A DNA stretch of 64,000 bases from positions 443,237 to 507,236 of the forward strand of contig CAJJDM010000032.1 in the NCBI GenBank assembly GCA_905182975.1, given 5' to 3'. The DNA is from Paramecium primaurelia (Eukaryota > Ciliophora > Oligohymenophorea > Peniculida > Parameciidae). Shown here piece by piece: positions 24,678-36,836 of this stretch (the stretch's first letter is position 1; each line of letters starts with the position of its first letter). The position numbers and the translations under genes were made by a program. The notes beneath the pieces were generated by a model. It made no database searches and had not been told where the DNA came from. It saw only the letters and a program-made list of their open reading frames with translations.

Positions 24678-26551
24678 TCATTTTGGATAATACTTCTCAA
24701 AATCTCTAAAATGTTTTTTTCTTTATTAATAATAATCTTTGTAATAATCTGTTTCTAAATCTCCTTCTATATCTCTATCCCCTTAATCTCTATATTTTTT
24801 ATCCTCAATTTCTTCTTTATCAATCTTCTTTTTTTTCTCTTTTTCCACATGAATTTCACGAATATCAACTTTGTATTCCTTAGATGTCTCAAAAACATAT
24901 TCCACATCTTCTTCTCCTTATTCAAATACTTCCTCTTAAACTTCCTCTTATAAACTTTCTGGCATTTATTCTTCCTCTGGTGTTGCTGTTTCTTCAGCAA
25001 AAATTTAAACAATTTCTAACTTTTCAAAATATAAATATACTCTTCTTTGATTTTTTCTCCTTTTTCACTTAGACCTTATTACTAGCCCCTGATCCTTAAG
25101 AATTGGATGAATCCTATTATTCTTAATTTTCTTGAGGTGATTCTTCCCCCGCATCCTATTACTCTTGGTTTTCAGCAGGCTCAGATGGTTCAATACCTTT
25201 TTATTTCATATATTCATCCAACCATGCTTAGATATCATCTTTTCTCTCAGTAAGTTCTTCTACTAAACTCTTTAATTAAACTACTTTTTGCTGAAGAGTG
25301 TTTTTATAATTCAATTACTATTGTACATAAGTACAAGTTATACCACTTCTTTATTTCTATTTTATTCACCCTTATATTCTGATTTATCATTATATTATTG
25401 TCTTTCTTTTTGGATCTTTGCTTTCATTGCAGAATCTACAGGTTTACATTCAGGAGGTTTAGTTTTAGGCCTCATCCAAAATTTATGATTAGGCACATCT
25501 TCTTCCATCTTTTCTTTTTATTTTTTAAAAGGACAAGCAAAGTTTTCTCCTGCTATATGATACCAATGACCCTCAGGACAACCTTAAAAATTTCTTGGTT
25601 ATTATAGACAGACTTTAATGTCATCTTCTTCAACTTAACACCATCCACATTCAGAATCAGATAAGCATGTCTAATTATAATATGATATTCTTACATTACA
25701 TGTAGAATATTTCAAACATTATTTACCTTAACAAAACTAATAATTATAATATTGACATTATTAAAATAATGGTCCATTTTCATCTCCAACAACACATTTA
25801 TCATTTAATGGACACCATCCACAACCCTGATTACTCAAACATTCCTTGCATGTATAGAACTATGCACATTATTCTTCTTCATCTGGAATTTGATCTTACA
25901 ATCTATATAATTATCCATAATATATTTTAAGTTATTAATTAGCTTTTCTTATTTAACTTTCGATTGCCTAAAAATATAAAATATAAACTATACTATTATA
26001 GCAGTTTTTGCTGATGTATATCTACTGTCTTCTAAAGCAAAATTGATTTTTTAGAATTTACTATAAACTCTATAGGTCCAATGATCAATATTATCTGTCA
26101 AATCATAAATTAGTTCTTCCATTTCTTCATTTTATTCAATTGCATCTCCATACAATGCATCCATCAACCTTTAATTTTGTACAATCATAAATTCATCTAA
26201 ATTCCTTATTATAGACCAAGCATCCAATCTTAAATTCTCTTCTGTTTCTGCATCTCTAGGATTTCCACCTGATAATCCACCCAAACTTGGACCACCTCCT
26301 CCTCCTGCTTCAATTTCATCATCTCCCATATCATCTCCACCATCATCTCCTCCCTCATCTTCTGATAACTCTGGCATAGATCTTTATTTATGTACTACTA
26401 ATCATTACCTCAATTATGCAAATCTCTTTTATTTCACTAATACTTAATGTTGTTTTCCATTCACAAATATCATTTAACCATCACCACTCTATCGTAGTGT
26501 AGCATCATCAATAAAATTCAAGAATAAAATAAATAAAACGATTTTTAACAT
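24678..26551 (-). CDS. Secretory Cys-rich, charged protein (paralogue B)
   Basis: Starts MLKIVLFILFLNFIDDATL (signal peptide). A 27-nt intron leads into an acidic/Gly-rich segment (SEDEGGDDGGDDMGDDE, then EAGGGGGPSLGGLSGG). Next is a helical part (ENLRLDAWSIIRNLDEF, RLMDALYGDAIEQNEEMEEL), then PSI-like Cys modules (CKECLSNQGCGWCPLNDKC; CLSDSECGWCQVEEDD) with CPEGHWYHIAGENFAC between. The C-terminus is a Glu/Lys-rich coiled coil ending KHFRDFEKYYPK. Its stop is 28 bp from the start of paralogue A. Order and spacing of Cys modules match A, while the acidic Gly-rich insert is unique to B. Confidence 0.75.
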
Positions 26552-26583
26552 TTATAAATTAATTTCATAATTACTTATCAACC

Positions 26584-29500
26584 TCAAACATTGTGCATTT
26601 ATAATAGTCTAAAATCTGTTTCAAATTTTTGATCTAAATAAAACTATAATTATGGTATTAAAAATATCATATTCTTAACTATCATAGTTCTTTTGATTAA
26701 GTATGGATAATAATATCGTACTATAATAAAGCCAAGTATTAAACTAATTGATATGTAGATACCAATCAAAATCTAAATAGTCTTTTAAATTTTAATACTT
26801 AATGAGCAGTTATTAATTCTGAAGTCTTTAATTCTACAGCATTAAATACTTCAGATTATAAATATAAAATTGAATCTGATGCAATTAATCCAATTTCAAC
26901 TTCCTCAAAAGCACCAAATTTATTTCTATATTAAATTTAAAAGCCTTTAGTATTTTCATATTCTGTCTTGATCTATCTGTATATTTCAGTAAGTGTATTA
27001 ATCAATCCTAATTTCATCACTCCCTCATAAATTAAATTACAATGTTCTTAAGCCAAAGTTTAGTTGTACTAATCATGATAAATAATCATTTACATGAATT
27101 ATAAAATTACATAAATTTGTTGATTAAACATTTTCGAATTTATCTACAAAATCATCATCTGTTAATGATAAATCACTAATAAATATTGTTATATTATTTA
27201 CAAATCAAGAAACAAATAAAAAACTAGAAATTCATTTATTTTTTCAAGTTCTTTCTCTACTATAACATTTTATTCAATTCGTTTTTAATCAGTAAAGAAA
27301 TCAAAAAAAGGAGACTTACCTGAAATCATATAATTAATTTCTCGAATTTCATAAACTGCAGTTACTGCTGATCCTAATTTAGACAATTTAACTAAAAGAT
27401 CTGTACTTTATTTGTATTTATCAAAAAATGTACCATTCATTGATTACAATACTATTTATGGAAGTAAATAAATTGTAAGAACTATAAAAAATATAGTAAT
27501 TAATTTTAATCTAGGTAATTTATATTCATGATTAATTATTCTATTTAAATTAATTTTTAAATTATATGAAAATGCTTAAGCAGATATTTCTTTCTCCCAA
27601 ACACTTACTTCAAAATTATAAATTTAATATGCATCATCATGATTTAATAAATGTATCATTTTTTATAATTTTTAAATTTCCTTCTATAATGAAAATGTAT
27701 TTATATTAGTAAATAAACTAAATAATTCTGATAGTGTATATTGATTTTACAAAATAAGAGAAATTCCCAAAGTCACTATTAACAATTACAGAAATATCAT
27801 TTTTAAAAAAAACTTTGTTTAATCACTTTCAAATGTTAAAATTCTAGACTCAACAAATGTTTATACTTCATCACTTAAATAATCAAAATAATCATCAACA
27901 CCAACAATATTAGCCATATAATAAACAAAATCATTTGAAGGAATTACTGTAAGTACATTCTAATAATCTATTATTGAAGTGAAATATTAAGCTTCCTAAT
28001 AATAAATCAAAGCAGACTTTAATGATATATTTCTAGGAACCAAACTTAAATTCTCTAATTAATACATTAATATTTCTTAATCATAAAAAAATTCTTATAG
28101 ATTTTAATTATCTAATTAAGTAGTAAATGAAATTTTCAAATGTTCATATGATTTATAAATAGAATCTAATCCAAATTACATTTTTGAAAAAGCAACTTCT
28201 TAACTAATCTCTTTAAATACAAAAGCCAAAAGCATATAATTTACAACACATACTTAAGCTGTTACACAATTGTGAATTGGAGCCATAAAATTACCTTTAA
28301 GTGTTAACATATCAATATCTGAATTTACTTTTTAATATTATGGTAAAAATTAAGTCAAATTGATTAACTAAAAAATAATATTTATTAATAATGCTAAGAG
28401 AAATAATAATAAAGCCATTGTAATTTATCTATTTCTAGTACTTTAAACTAAAAATAAGTTTAGTTTATTATATTTTTAATAAAATATTGAATTATCTAAA
28501 AACCCTCTTGAAAATTTTGATGAAGCTTAATCATTATTGAAATCATCTTTTTAATCTTTAACACTTAATTTTTAATTTTTTGTTTTCTCTTATATAGGTT
28601 CACTAATTACATTACTACCTTCTTTACTTTTAATTGTTTGGTTTTGTTTTATGTCACTTTATAATAATTCTTGATAGGGTTTATCTCTTCTTGCCAATGA
28701 TAGAGGACTATTCAAATCATCTAAAAATAGCTGGTTTGGAATTAAGACAACAGATTCTTCATTAAGTACTAAACTACATTTTTAACTTGGTTCTTGACTA
28801 AATACTTCTTGATTTAATAAATAATCCCAATTTTCATCCAAAATAATTAATTCTATTATACCTCTTCTTTCAATAAATTCTAAAGCTATTTCTGATGTTG
28901 AATCTTATGTCAAACGTCCCTTTATATACTTTTATCCAAGATGATGTTTATTAATAATTATTATTTTATTAAGTTCTAATAAATATAAAGATTTAGAAGT
29001 AAAATTAAGGTTTTTTTTGTTTATATACTTTAAAAATGATGTAGTATAACCAATAATTTATTGTTACTTATTGATGAATACAGAATTAGGTTGTTCTTCA
29101 TTTATTTTTATGAAAACATAAAAAGATAATTCTGGTTTATTAGAATTTTCAATATTTAATTAAAACATAGCATAAAAGTAAATATTATCTTAACCTCTAA
29201 TTAGCATATCTGAGATCTTATTTAAATACTTACAAGTTCCACTTTCCAAAAAATGCTTTATTAATTCTTAATGAGTTTCATAAAAAGCATCTGGAAAGAG
29301 CATTTTGAATTGAAAAAACTATTCATCTTTTAATTTATAACCTAATCTCAAAAATAGACTTTAACTAAAATATTTAATTTAAGTATTTAGTAAATTATCT
29401 TCTAGCTTTAGATTGAGAAAATCCATATTTTCTAAAGGATTCTATTTTAATTCTTCATTATTCAACTAAAAGTATTTAAGAAGTTCAGCCTATATAATAT

Positions 29501-31130
29501 TATTGAAAAATTCAACATAAAGCATAGTCAATAATTAATGAATACGATATGTTTTCTAGTTAGTTAATTCTTATCTTAATTCTTATTATATTTATAAAGC
29601 TTCTTAAAGGATATTGTAACATTTATTAAAAATACTATTAATTTTTGTAGGTTTTCCCTCTAAGAGTTGAGAATAGAGTGCTTCCTTTTCTTTGAAGATA
29701 TTTAAAATCTAATTTTAACTTTTTTGAATTTAAACTTTGTAATGAATAAAGGAATTTGAATTGAGTTTATCTAATTCAAAATTTTTAGTAATATTGTAAT
29801 TTAGTAATTAATAAACTTCACTTTTTAAATTTATGAGTTTCAATTACTAAATAAATGAAATGTTTATCTAAACTCTAACGAATTATTTATTTACTTCAGA
29901 ATAAAATTAGGACTATTTGAAATTATGTATTAATATCAAAGTTTCTGTGTATTACAGTTATGATAATTTTATAAGTATATATTTATAATACCAAAAAGCC
30001 TTTTAGTTTTTTTTAGATTTAATAATTTTATTGTTGAATAAGATTAATTCTGAATTAAATGGATCATTGGCATATGTTGTTATTTATTTAAGCATTAAAG
30101 TTTCAAAATTTTCTTATTTAAAATTTTTAGATTTGTTTTCATTTAGTATAAGGAGATTATTAAATATCTAAGCAATAGTTCTATTCTTTGAGTAGACTAT
30201 TTTAATTGATTATCTTGAGTAATGAATAACTAAATTTAGAAATAAAGGACACAAGACAAATAGTAAGGCAATTTAATATTCTTTTTTTGTCGTTTGAATA
30301 ACAAAAAAGAATGATAAATTATTAAAAAAACCATATGTGAGTAATAATAATATTAAAGTATTAAGACAATTAATTTTCTTCTGACACTCTTCATAAATGT
30401 AAAATCCAATAATAAATAAATTAATAATATGGAAAAGTGAAGTTTATAAATCTCCATTTTCATGATTCAAATATAGACTTATTACTATAAGAATTATGTT
30501 AAAATATTATCCTATTGATAATATATTAAAATGAATTGGAGAACTTGGAAAGTGAATAGATTCTGAACACAAAAGGGTTAGTAGTATGAATAGTAATTTA
30601 CAAAAAAGGAAAAAAAAAGAAAAAGCGAGCATTGGAATAGAATCTGGCAAATTTAATATTCCATCTTTAAGAGATAACATAAAAAGGTCTAATTCATATA
30701 GTGAAATAGTATACAAATGTACCTAAAAGATAATAGAGAGTATTTTTTCATTGTTGTTATGAATTCCTTTTAAATTTTACTTTTTTTGTTATGTATTCTT
30801 GCTTCTAACTTCCTCCATCCATTATAACAAAAAATCAACCATAATCAAAATAATTAGAAGTGAAGGTATTAAAAAGGCATATTATTTGAATCCCTTATAT
30901 TTGATTAAATAATTATAGGGTCTCCATATTTGTCCATAATACTAAAATAAATTTAGTAAGTTTATTTATATCTGCTGATCGAAAGTATTATCTTAAGTTT
31001 ATTAAAGTAAGCAAATTAGTTGAGAGTAATAAACGATAAATAAGAGGGAAACAATAACTTCTGATTCAATTTTTACTTTGTGATGCTTATTTAAGAAATG
31101 GCTTAAAACATAGTGATAAAATTATATCAT
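26584..31130 (-). CDS. Very large multi-pass membrane protein with PAS-like region
   Basis: About 1480 residues. The start is uncertain: MIQFYHYVLSHFLNKHHKV is chosen at 31128-31130; an in-frame ATG further upstream (MYFVLL, near 31190) is possible. The N-terminal ~400 residues hold many membrane helices (EVIVSLLFIVYYSQLICLL, FLIPSLLIILIMVDFLL, IPMLAFSFFFLFCKLLFI, ...). A cytoplasmic middle follows, including LGYKLKDEQFFQFKMLFPD and HFLESGTCKYLNKISDMLI, which match the ciliate PAS-type sensor pattern by eye. The C-terminal half has more helices (MALLLFLLALLINIIFQLI, LKMIFLQLLIVTLGISLIL) and a last one near the end (ILIGIYISISLILGFIIV). It belongs to a family large in ciliates; no ligand or catalytic domain is seen. 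Confidence 0.72.
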
Positions 31131-31399
31131 TAAATTAATTTAAATAATCTCCTTAGTAATGATAGAAATCAATAATACAAAATACATTTCAACTAAATTT
31201 ATAAGAATCCTGATAATTGATTTTATATTTTTTGAATAATATTCTGACAGTTGAGAAATAGGTTACTTATATTCTTAAATAAAGTAGAAAAAAAGATTTT
31301 TGATAAAACAAATAAAATTATCATCTTATAAGGATTATGTAAAACATTCTTGAAAATTTATTATTATTATAAAAAAAATATTTAATAGTCATTAATTTG

Positions 31400-32212
31400 A
31401 TGACTGCAAAATTTCTTATTTTTTTAGGGTTAATTGTTATTGTTGCTTGGTAATTAGTGGTTAGATGTACTTGTTAGTAATTATTTTGGGAAGAAGAATG
31501 TTTATTAGGAGGATGCTTTTGGAAGAATGATATTTGTATTTAAGTTGGTTGTGAGAATAGGATTAGTGAATCAGAATGTAATTAAACCACAACAACAGAT
31601 GATTGGAATCCAAATTGTAAATGGGTTGATGAAAAATGTGTAGACATTGATACTTATAATTGCGATGACACATGTGAAAATTCAACAATTTGTGAACTTG
31701 ATGACACAGGTGCATGTTAAATTAAATATGTATTAGATAGAAAACATTGTACAGATTTTTCAACTAATAATTGCAATCAATAATTGAGTAATTATGAATT
31801 TTGTGAGAAACATGATCATGCATGTTCATCTGTTACATTTGAAACTAAATGTAATGAGATTCTAACAGAAAAAGCATGTAATGGTTTAGGATGTTATTGG
31901 GATAATAAAAATACTAAAACTAAATGTAATTCAAAGGAGTGTCTCTATTTTGATCAACCAAATTGTTCATGGACTATAAATGGAGAAAGAAAATTCACTT
32001 TTTGTAATTGGAATGAAACAAGAGCATTTTGTTAAGAAACAAATGATACAACTGCATTCACTAATATATCTAGATGTAGTTTGGATTCCAATTTTATCTA
32101 TCATTTTGATAACAGCACAGGAAATTAAGAATGTTAAGCATGTGTTGATCCAGCCGAATTATATTCTCAATTATTTTAGATATTTTCAATAACAATAATA
32201 ACTCTATATTGA
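31400..32212 (+). CDS. Small Cys-rich secreted or surface protein
   Basis: Intron-free reading frame of about 270 residues. MTAKFLIFLGLIVIVAWQLV is a signal peptide. The mature part has over 30 cysteines in modules such as CLLGGCFWKNDIC, NPNCKWVDEKC, CNGLGCYWDNK and CNWNETRAFC, with several N-glycosylation sequons. The last residues (LYSQLFQIFSITIITLY) are hydrophobic and follow a small polar stretch, so a GPI-anchor signal is plausible. Periodic Cys spacing recalls ciliate surface (immobilisation) antigens, but the protein is far smaller than those. Not assigned to a known family. Confidence 0.8.
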
Positions 32213-32295
32213 TTAAATTACAATAATTTATTTTTAACATCTATAATGTTCTTTTTATTATATTAATTTAATTTGACATTATATTATTATTATTA

Positions 32296-32339
<44 letters not shown>

Positions 32340-32803
32340 GTTATTATTGTTATTATTATTCATTAATACTTATATCATTATGAGCAATTCATTTTATATT
32401 AATTATTTATTATTAAAAAATATATAAATATATGTTCCATTGTTAAAATATTATTAAAAATATAATAAATCTAATTACTATAAAAAGTAATTTCTCTAAA
32501 ATATCTAATTTTTACAATGTTAAATAAATTGAACTTTAAAAATTATCTTAACATTTATTGATCATATAAAACAGAATAAAACACGTTAATAATTGATCTG
32601 CTTATTATCTATATATATAGTTGACATTTCATATAGAAATTGATATATATAATTTTGAATTACTTGACATTGGGAATCATAATTGTTTAATTTTAATCCA
32701 TCTTATTAGATTTTTCTTAAGTTTGATATTGATATTAATTAATAATATGATATCCCTATTTAAGAAATTAGGAATTTATTTGGAATTCTAATAATTTTTT
32801 AAA
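32213..32803. other. Intergenic spacer containing ATT microsatellite
   Basis: About 590 bp between two plus-strand genes, unusually long for this window. It contains an ATT/GTT trinucleotide run (32282-32360) and otherwise A+T-rich sequence without a protein-like frame. Confidence 0.6.
32282..32360. repeat. (ATT)n microsatellite with GTT interruptions
   Basis: Roughly 26 tandem trinucleotide units, mostly ATT, with GTT variants near both ends of the run. It lies in the spacer after the Cys-rich gene and is not in an obvious coding frame. Confidence 0.95.
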
Positions 32804-33707
32804 ATGAAGAGTGTCAATGATGAAAAAATCACAATATATAATGGAGAGGATATTAAATACTTTGTCTTCCCTGATAAATTTGATCATACTTAAAGTGGAG
32901 TTCCAGGAAATCCTTGTTACAATTTTCGATTTAGGATATTTGTGTTTTTCTCTTATATTGTTCTTACATAACTTTTTCAACTTTTTTGCACTCCAACAGA
33001 AAAGATAATTGGAGTTTGGGATATTGGACACTAAATTACAACACCAATTAACAATATGTATAAAGAACATCGATGGTATATTAGTGTTATTATTTAGGTT
33101 TTCTATTGTAATTTAATTACTCTCAGCCATTATCTTAGATGTAGCTTATCTATATATATCACTTTATTGGGTTCTATACCAAAGAAATTTTAGATTATTC
33201 GCTGCCTTAATTATCTTCTATGTTGTTAGAGCTATTCATTTAAATCTAGTAAAATTAGAATTCCCATAAAATTACTATTGGGAGGATCCAAATATTCCAA
33301 GTTTGGTTGTAAAATATGGATTTTTTTCTGATTTCTTTTATTCTGTAAATATTGAATCTATATAATTTTAGGGACATGTAGGATATTTAATAATTTGTGG
33401 ACTTGAAATGAAAAGGATAGGTAAAAAGTATATGTCAGCATTTTTCTTTATGTGTTCTTTATATTAAGCTTTTGTTGTAATTACATTTGCAATTCATTAC
33501 ACAATTGATGTAATTTAAATAAATTTAAATTAGGTAACAACGGGATGCATTTTTGCTCATTATTTTTACAATCAAGTGTGTTATTGGGAAGTAAAGATAG
33601 ATTTTCTCTTAAAAATGCTTGCTAACCTCTTTTAAAGAACTTCAAAATAAACTACTGCTAAATATGAAGTTTAAGGTGATAAATAAATAGGAGTGACAAC
33701 TGTATGA
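32804..33707 (+). CDS. Sphingomyelin-synthase-like (PAP2-type) membrane enzyme
   Basis: Starts MKSVNDEKITIYNGEDIKYF. It has several membrane helices (IFVFFSYIVLTQLFQLF, ...). A 27-nt intron splits the key site: SDFFY-S / GHVGYLIIC, giving D-x3-SGH as in motif D3 of sphingomyelin synthases. A second 24-nt intron precedes the D4 motif, so AIHYTID joins VTTGCIFAHYF (H-Y-T-x-D-V-x2-G). The catalytic triad His-His-Asp of this family is therefore present. It transfers phosphocholine or phosphoethanolamine to ceramide, or acts as a related lipid phosphatase/transferase; head group not predictable. The tail is short and polar. Confidence 0.8.
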
Positions 33708-33760
33708 AATAAGATTATATTTTTATATATTTTGATTAAATATAGTATAAATTAATAAAA

Positions 33761-34863
33761 ATGTAATAACAATCCTCACCTAAAAGGATAATGGAAAAAG
33801 TAATTTAATATTCATTTCATTTTTAGAGAGGTTCTATAATTAAGCAACCAAATGATTCACCTACAATTAGTCCTTCTTAATTGATTAAAATGAATTCTAT
33901 TGATGTACAAAATCAAAATCCTTTAGAAATTAAGATGGTATTACTTATATATAATGGAAGTTTAAAGTAGAGAGATAGAACCCAAGAACAGGTAATTTAG
34001 TAGCAGAAGATCATGAGGATGATTTAACTTATTAAGGTGATATTCCAAAAAAATTAGAATAAAAATAAAAGGGAGATTTCTAAAAAGAATATTAAATGGC
34101 TAAAGTTGATTAATAAAGAGATTCTTATAGTCCAGACAAATCTATGACTAATTCTTTAACTACAAGTGCTTATCCTAGTATCATAAAGAACTTTTAGTTT
34201 TAATAAGTACCAGACTTTCTTACTTCACCTATTTAATAATAAGGAATAGTTTAATGTGCTTTTTAGATTAATAAATCAGGATTTAATACTTTTAGACCAA
34301 AGTTTTATTTTTTAAAAGATAATTAATGTTATTTGGCAGCTAAAAAGGTAGGAAATAAATATTTGATAAGTGCAGATAAAGAAAATATAGAAAGAAAATC
34401 TCCACAATTTGTAGGATAAGTTAGTTGTAAGAAAAATAATTAATATTACTTTTATGATACAGGATTAAATCCTAAAAGAAAGAAAGAACCTTATAGAAAA
34501 TGTCTAGGTGAATTGTGTATTAATGCAGTTCCAAAAGCCAATGAACCTAGATAATAATGTGTATAAATTTATTTTAAATTTTAGTTTAAATTTAATAATG
34601 ATATGAATAATGAATTTGTTAATAGAAAACCTAAATGGGATCCCAAATTATAAACTTTTATTCTTAATTTTTATGAAAGAGTTAAAATTTCTTCAATAAA
34701 GAATTTTTAAATTGTTTTAAAGGATGAAATACCTGAAAAAATATATTTATAATTTGGTAAGTGGGATAAACACTATTTTAATTTAGATATAGCAGCACCA
34801 TTTAGTCCTTTAATTGCATTTATGATTGCATTAAGTAATTATGATCAAAAATTATAAGTTTGA
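33761..34863 (+). CDS. Tubby-like protein
   Basis: Starts MQQQSSPKRIMEK. Introns of 27 nt (after MEK) and about 23 nt (after LEIKM) lead into MFKVERQNPRTGNLVAEDHE, a polar N-terminal region, then a complete Tub domain: FYFLKDNQCYLAAKKVGNKY, YLISADKENI, FVGQVSCKKN, FYDTGLNPKRKK, the signature RVKISSIKNFQIV, and the C-terminal LQFGKWDKHYFNLD with FSPLIAFMIALSNYD. Tub domains bind phosphoinositides and, in animals, ferry membrane proteins to cilia through IFT-A. A ciliary-trafficking role is natural in a ciliate but is inference. The protein ends two residues after the domain, as Tubby proteins do. Confidence 0.92.
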
Positions 34864-34912
34864 ATACATCATTTATAATCTAATTAAAATTATTATATTA
34901 TTATTTTGTCTT

Positions 34913-36544
34913 ATGAATGGAATTGTGAAGTATTAAATCATTTAATTAGTTCTTTTGAATTGTAGTAAATTAGATCAAAGTCCCAAAATAATTTGAAATC
35001 AGTAATTTGAATTGAAAAATTTAGATAGTAGTTATGATAACAATACTCAGCGGATTTTGCTTATTATACAATGCTCATTTAATATTTTAATGGGACTATA
35101 AAATAATCATTATCTATTGCTGCGTATCCTCCTTCACAATAATGGTACATAAATTACTTAAAAGTAGAAAGTATAACAATTAATTATTATAGTCTTTCCC
35201 AATACTGTTGTTTTAATATTTTTGAAAGTTTACTTTTAATATCCTATTTACTTTCCATAGTATATTATATAGAGATAGAGAAAGTGAATATTAATTTCAT
35301 TTCTTATGCTCAACTTGTTTTACAATTCTTGATTTTATCAGTCACAGTTCTTGTGAATAGAAGTACATCAGATAGTGATACTTTAGATTAATCATTTTAG
35401 ATTTAAGAGATTGTAAATTGATTATAAATTTTTAGCTAATAGCTGCATTTAAAAGTATCAGTGCTCTTCAACTTGTATTTGTAAGTCTTAGGATAACAGA
35501 ACAAATAACTTGGGGATGGATTTAAACATTAATTATTATATGGTTTCTTCTTGGATTGTCCTTTGTAATAGCCATATGTTTATTAATTGATATACTATAA
35601 AAATGCAGAAATAAATAAGATGGTATTGAAGAAGATAAAAAATCAATTATTAGTTAAATTAATATATATATTTAAGTTTAAGGAGGAATTTGGTTAAATT
35701 TGATTTCATTTGGAATCACTCTAGTACCATTTACAACACTATTTGGATGTGCATTAAATTATGATTTTAAAGTTATCTAATTAAATTAATATGCATTTGG
35801 ATTAACTATTCTATATTATCTACTATAATTAGCTTATTTTTATAAGTTTAAATAAAAACTAATGTAAGAAATCATTAATAATAGAGTGATTACTTTTTAT
35901 ATTATGATATGGCTTAGAGCAATCTATATGTTGAATAATAAATATAATAAATAAATTAAAATCAAAATTAAATTGAAAATAGAATATAACTGAAATTGAA
36001 AAGAATGCATAAAATAAGTATATCTAAAGTACCTTAATTCATGGTTAAATTATCATAAACTTATTATAAATGTGCATAGAATAGTGATTAATAACATAAA
36101 TCATCTATTATTATGCAACAAAATAAATAAAATTAAATAGATAATAAATATTAAGTGAATGATGATGATTAATCAAAAAGATTTGATATATTATTATCTA
36201 GTCCAAGATAAAGATTAGAAATTAGTTCAAGTTTAGGATAAGATTTAACAAGTAGAAATTCTGATAAAAAGTAATTCGAAGATTAATCTTAAATTAAATA
36301 AGAATAATAGAATCAAAATTCTTAAAAATTATGTTTAGTATGTTATGAAAAAGAAAGTAATATGATTAATATGCCATGTGGTCATGGTGGATTTTGTAAA
36401 GAATGTTGTGAGTAATTGTTAAGCAAAAGTGAACTTTGTTACTTATGTAGAAAACCTGTTACTCATAGTTTACATATCTAGGAAGTTCAAAATAGAGAGA
36501 GTTTAGTAGAAGTAATTGAAGTTTTAGAACAATAAAATTACTGA
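34913..36544 (+). CDS. Transmembrane RING-finger protein (probable E3 ubiquitin ligase)
   Basis: Starts MNGIVNSFELQQI after a 20-nt intron; a 23-nt intron leads to the first helix (IVVMITILSGFCLLYNA). Other helices include IIIIYCCVSSFTIMV and YAQLVLQFLILSVTVLV, so there are about seven or eight in total. The C-terminal domain is a C3HC4-type RING: CLVCYEKESNMINMPCGHGG, FCKECC, ELCYLCRKPV. It ends EVIEVLEQQNY. Membrane-anchored RING ligases usually ubiquitinate proteins at endomembranes; the substrate cannot be read here. It lies 49 bp downstream of the Tubby gene on the same strand. Confidence 0.85.
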
Positions 36545-36836
36545 ATAAATTGATGTTAATTGTATAATCTTATTTTGAGTATTAATTTAATCCAATATTA
36601 TATTATAAATTATAATAATTATATCATTTTTAAATATAGTCTAAGATATATTTATATTATTATCTTACATCTATTTTTAATGATACAATTATAGATAAAT
36701 TCAATTAATAACTATTATCAATCAGACGATAGAAATTTAATTCTTTTGATTTAATATTTTAATAAACCCAGATGTTTTAATTTAATATACTACCAAATTA
36801 AATGATGTTCATATTAATATAAAAATTTATTCTGAT

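Noticed and set aside
32768..33070. Minus-strand frame of 100 residues opposite the sphingomyelin-synthase-like gene
   Set aside because: The plus strand carries the conserved lipid-enzyme protein; the antisense frame has no domain and is open by chance.
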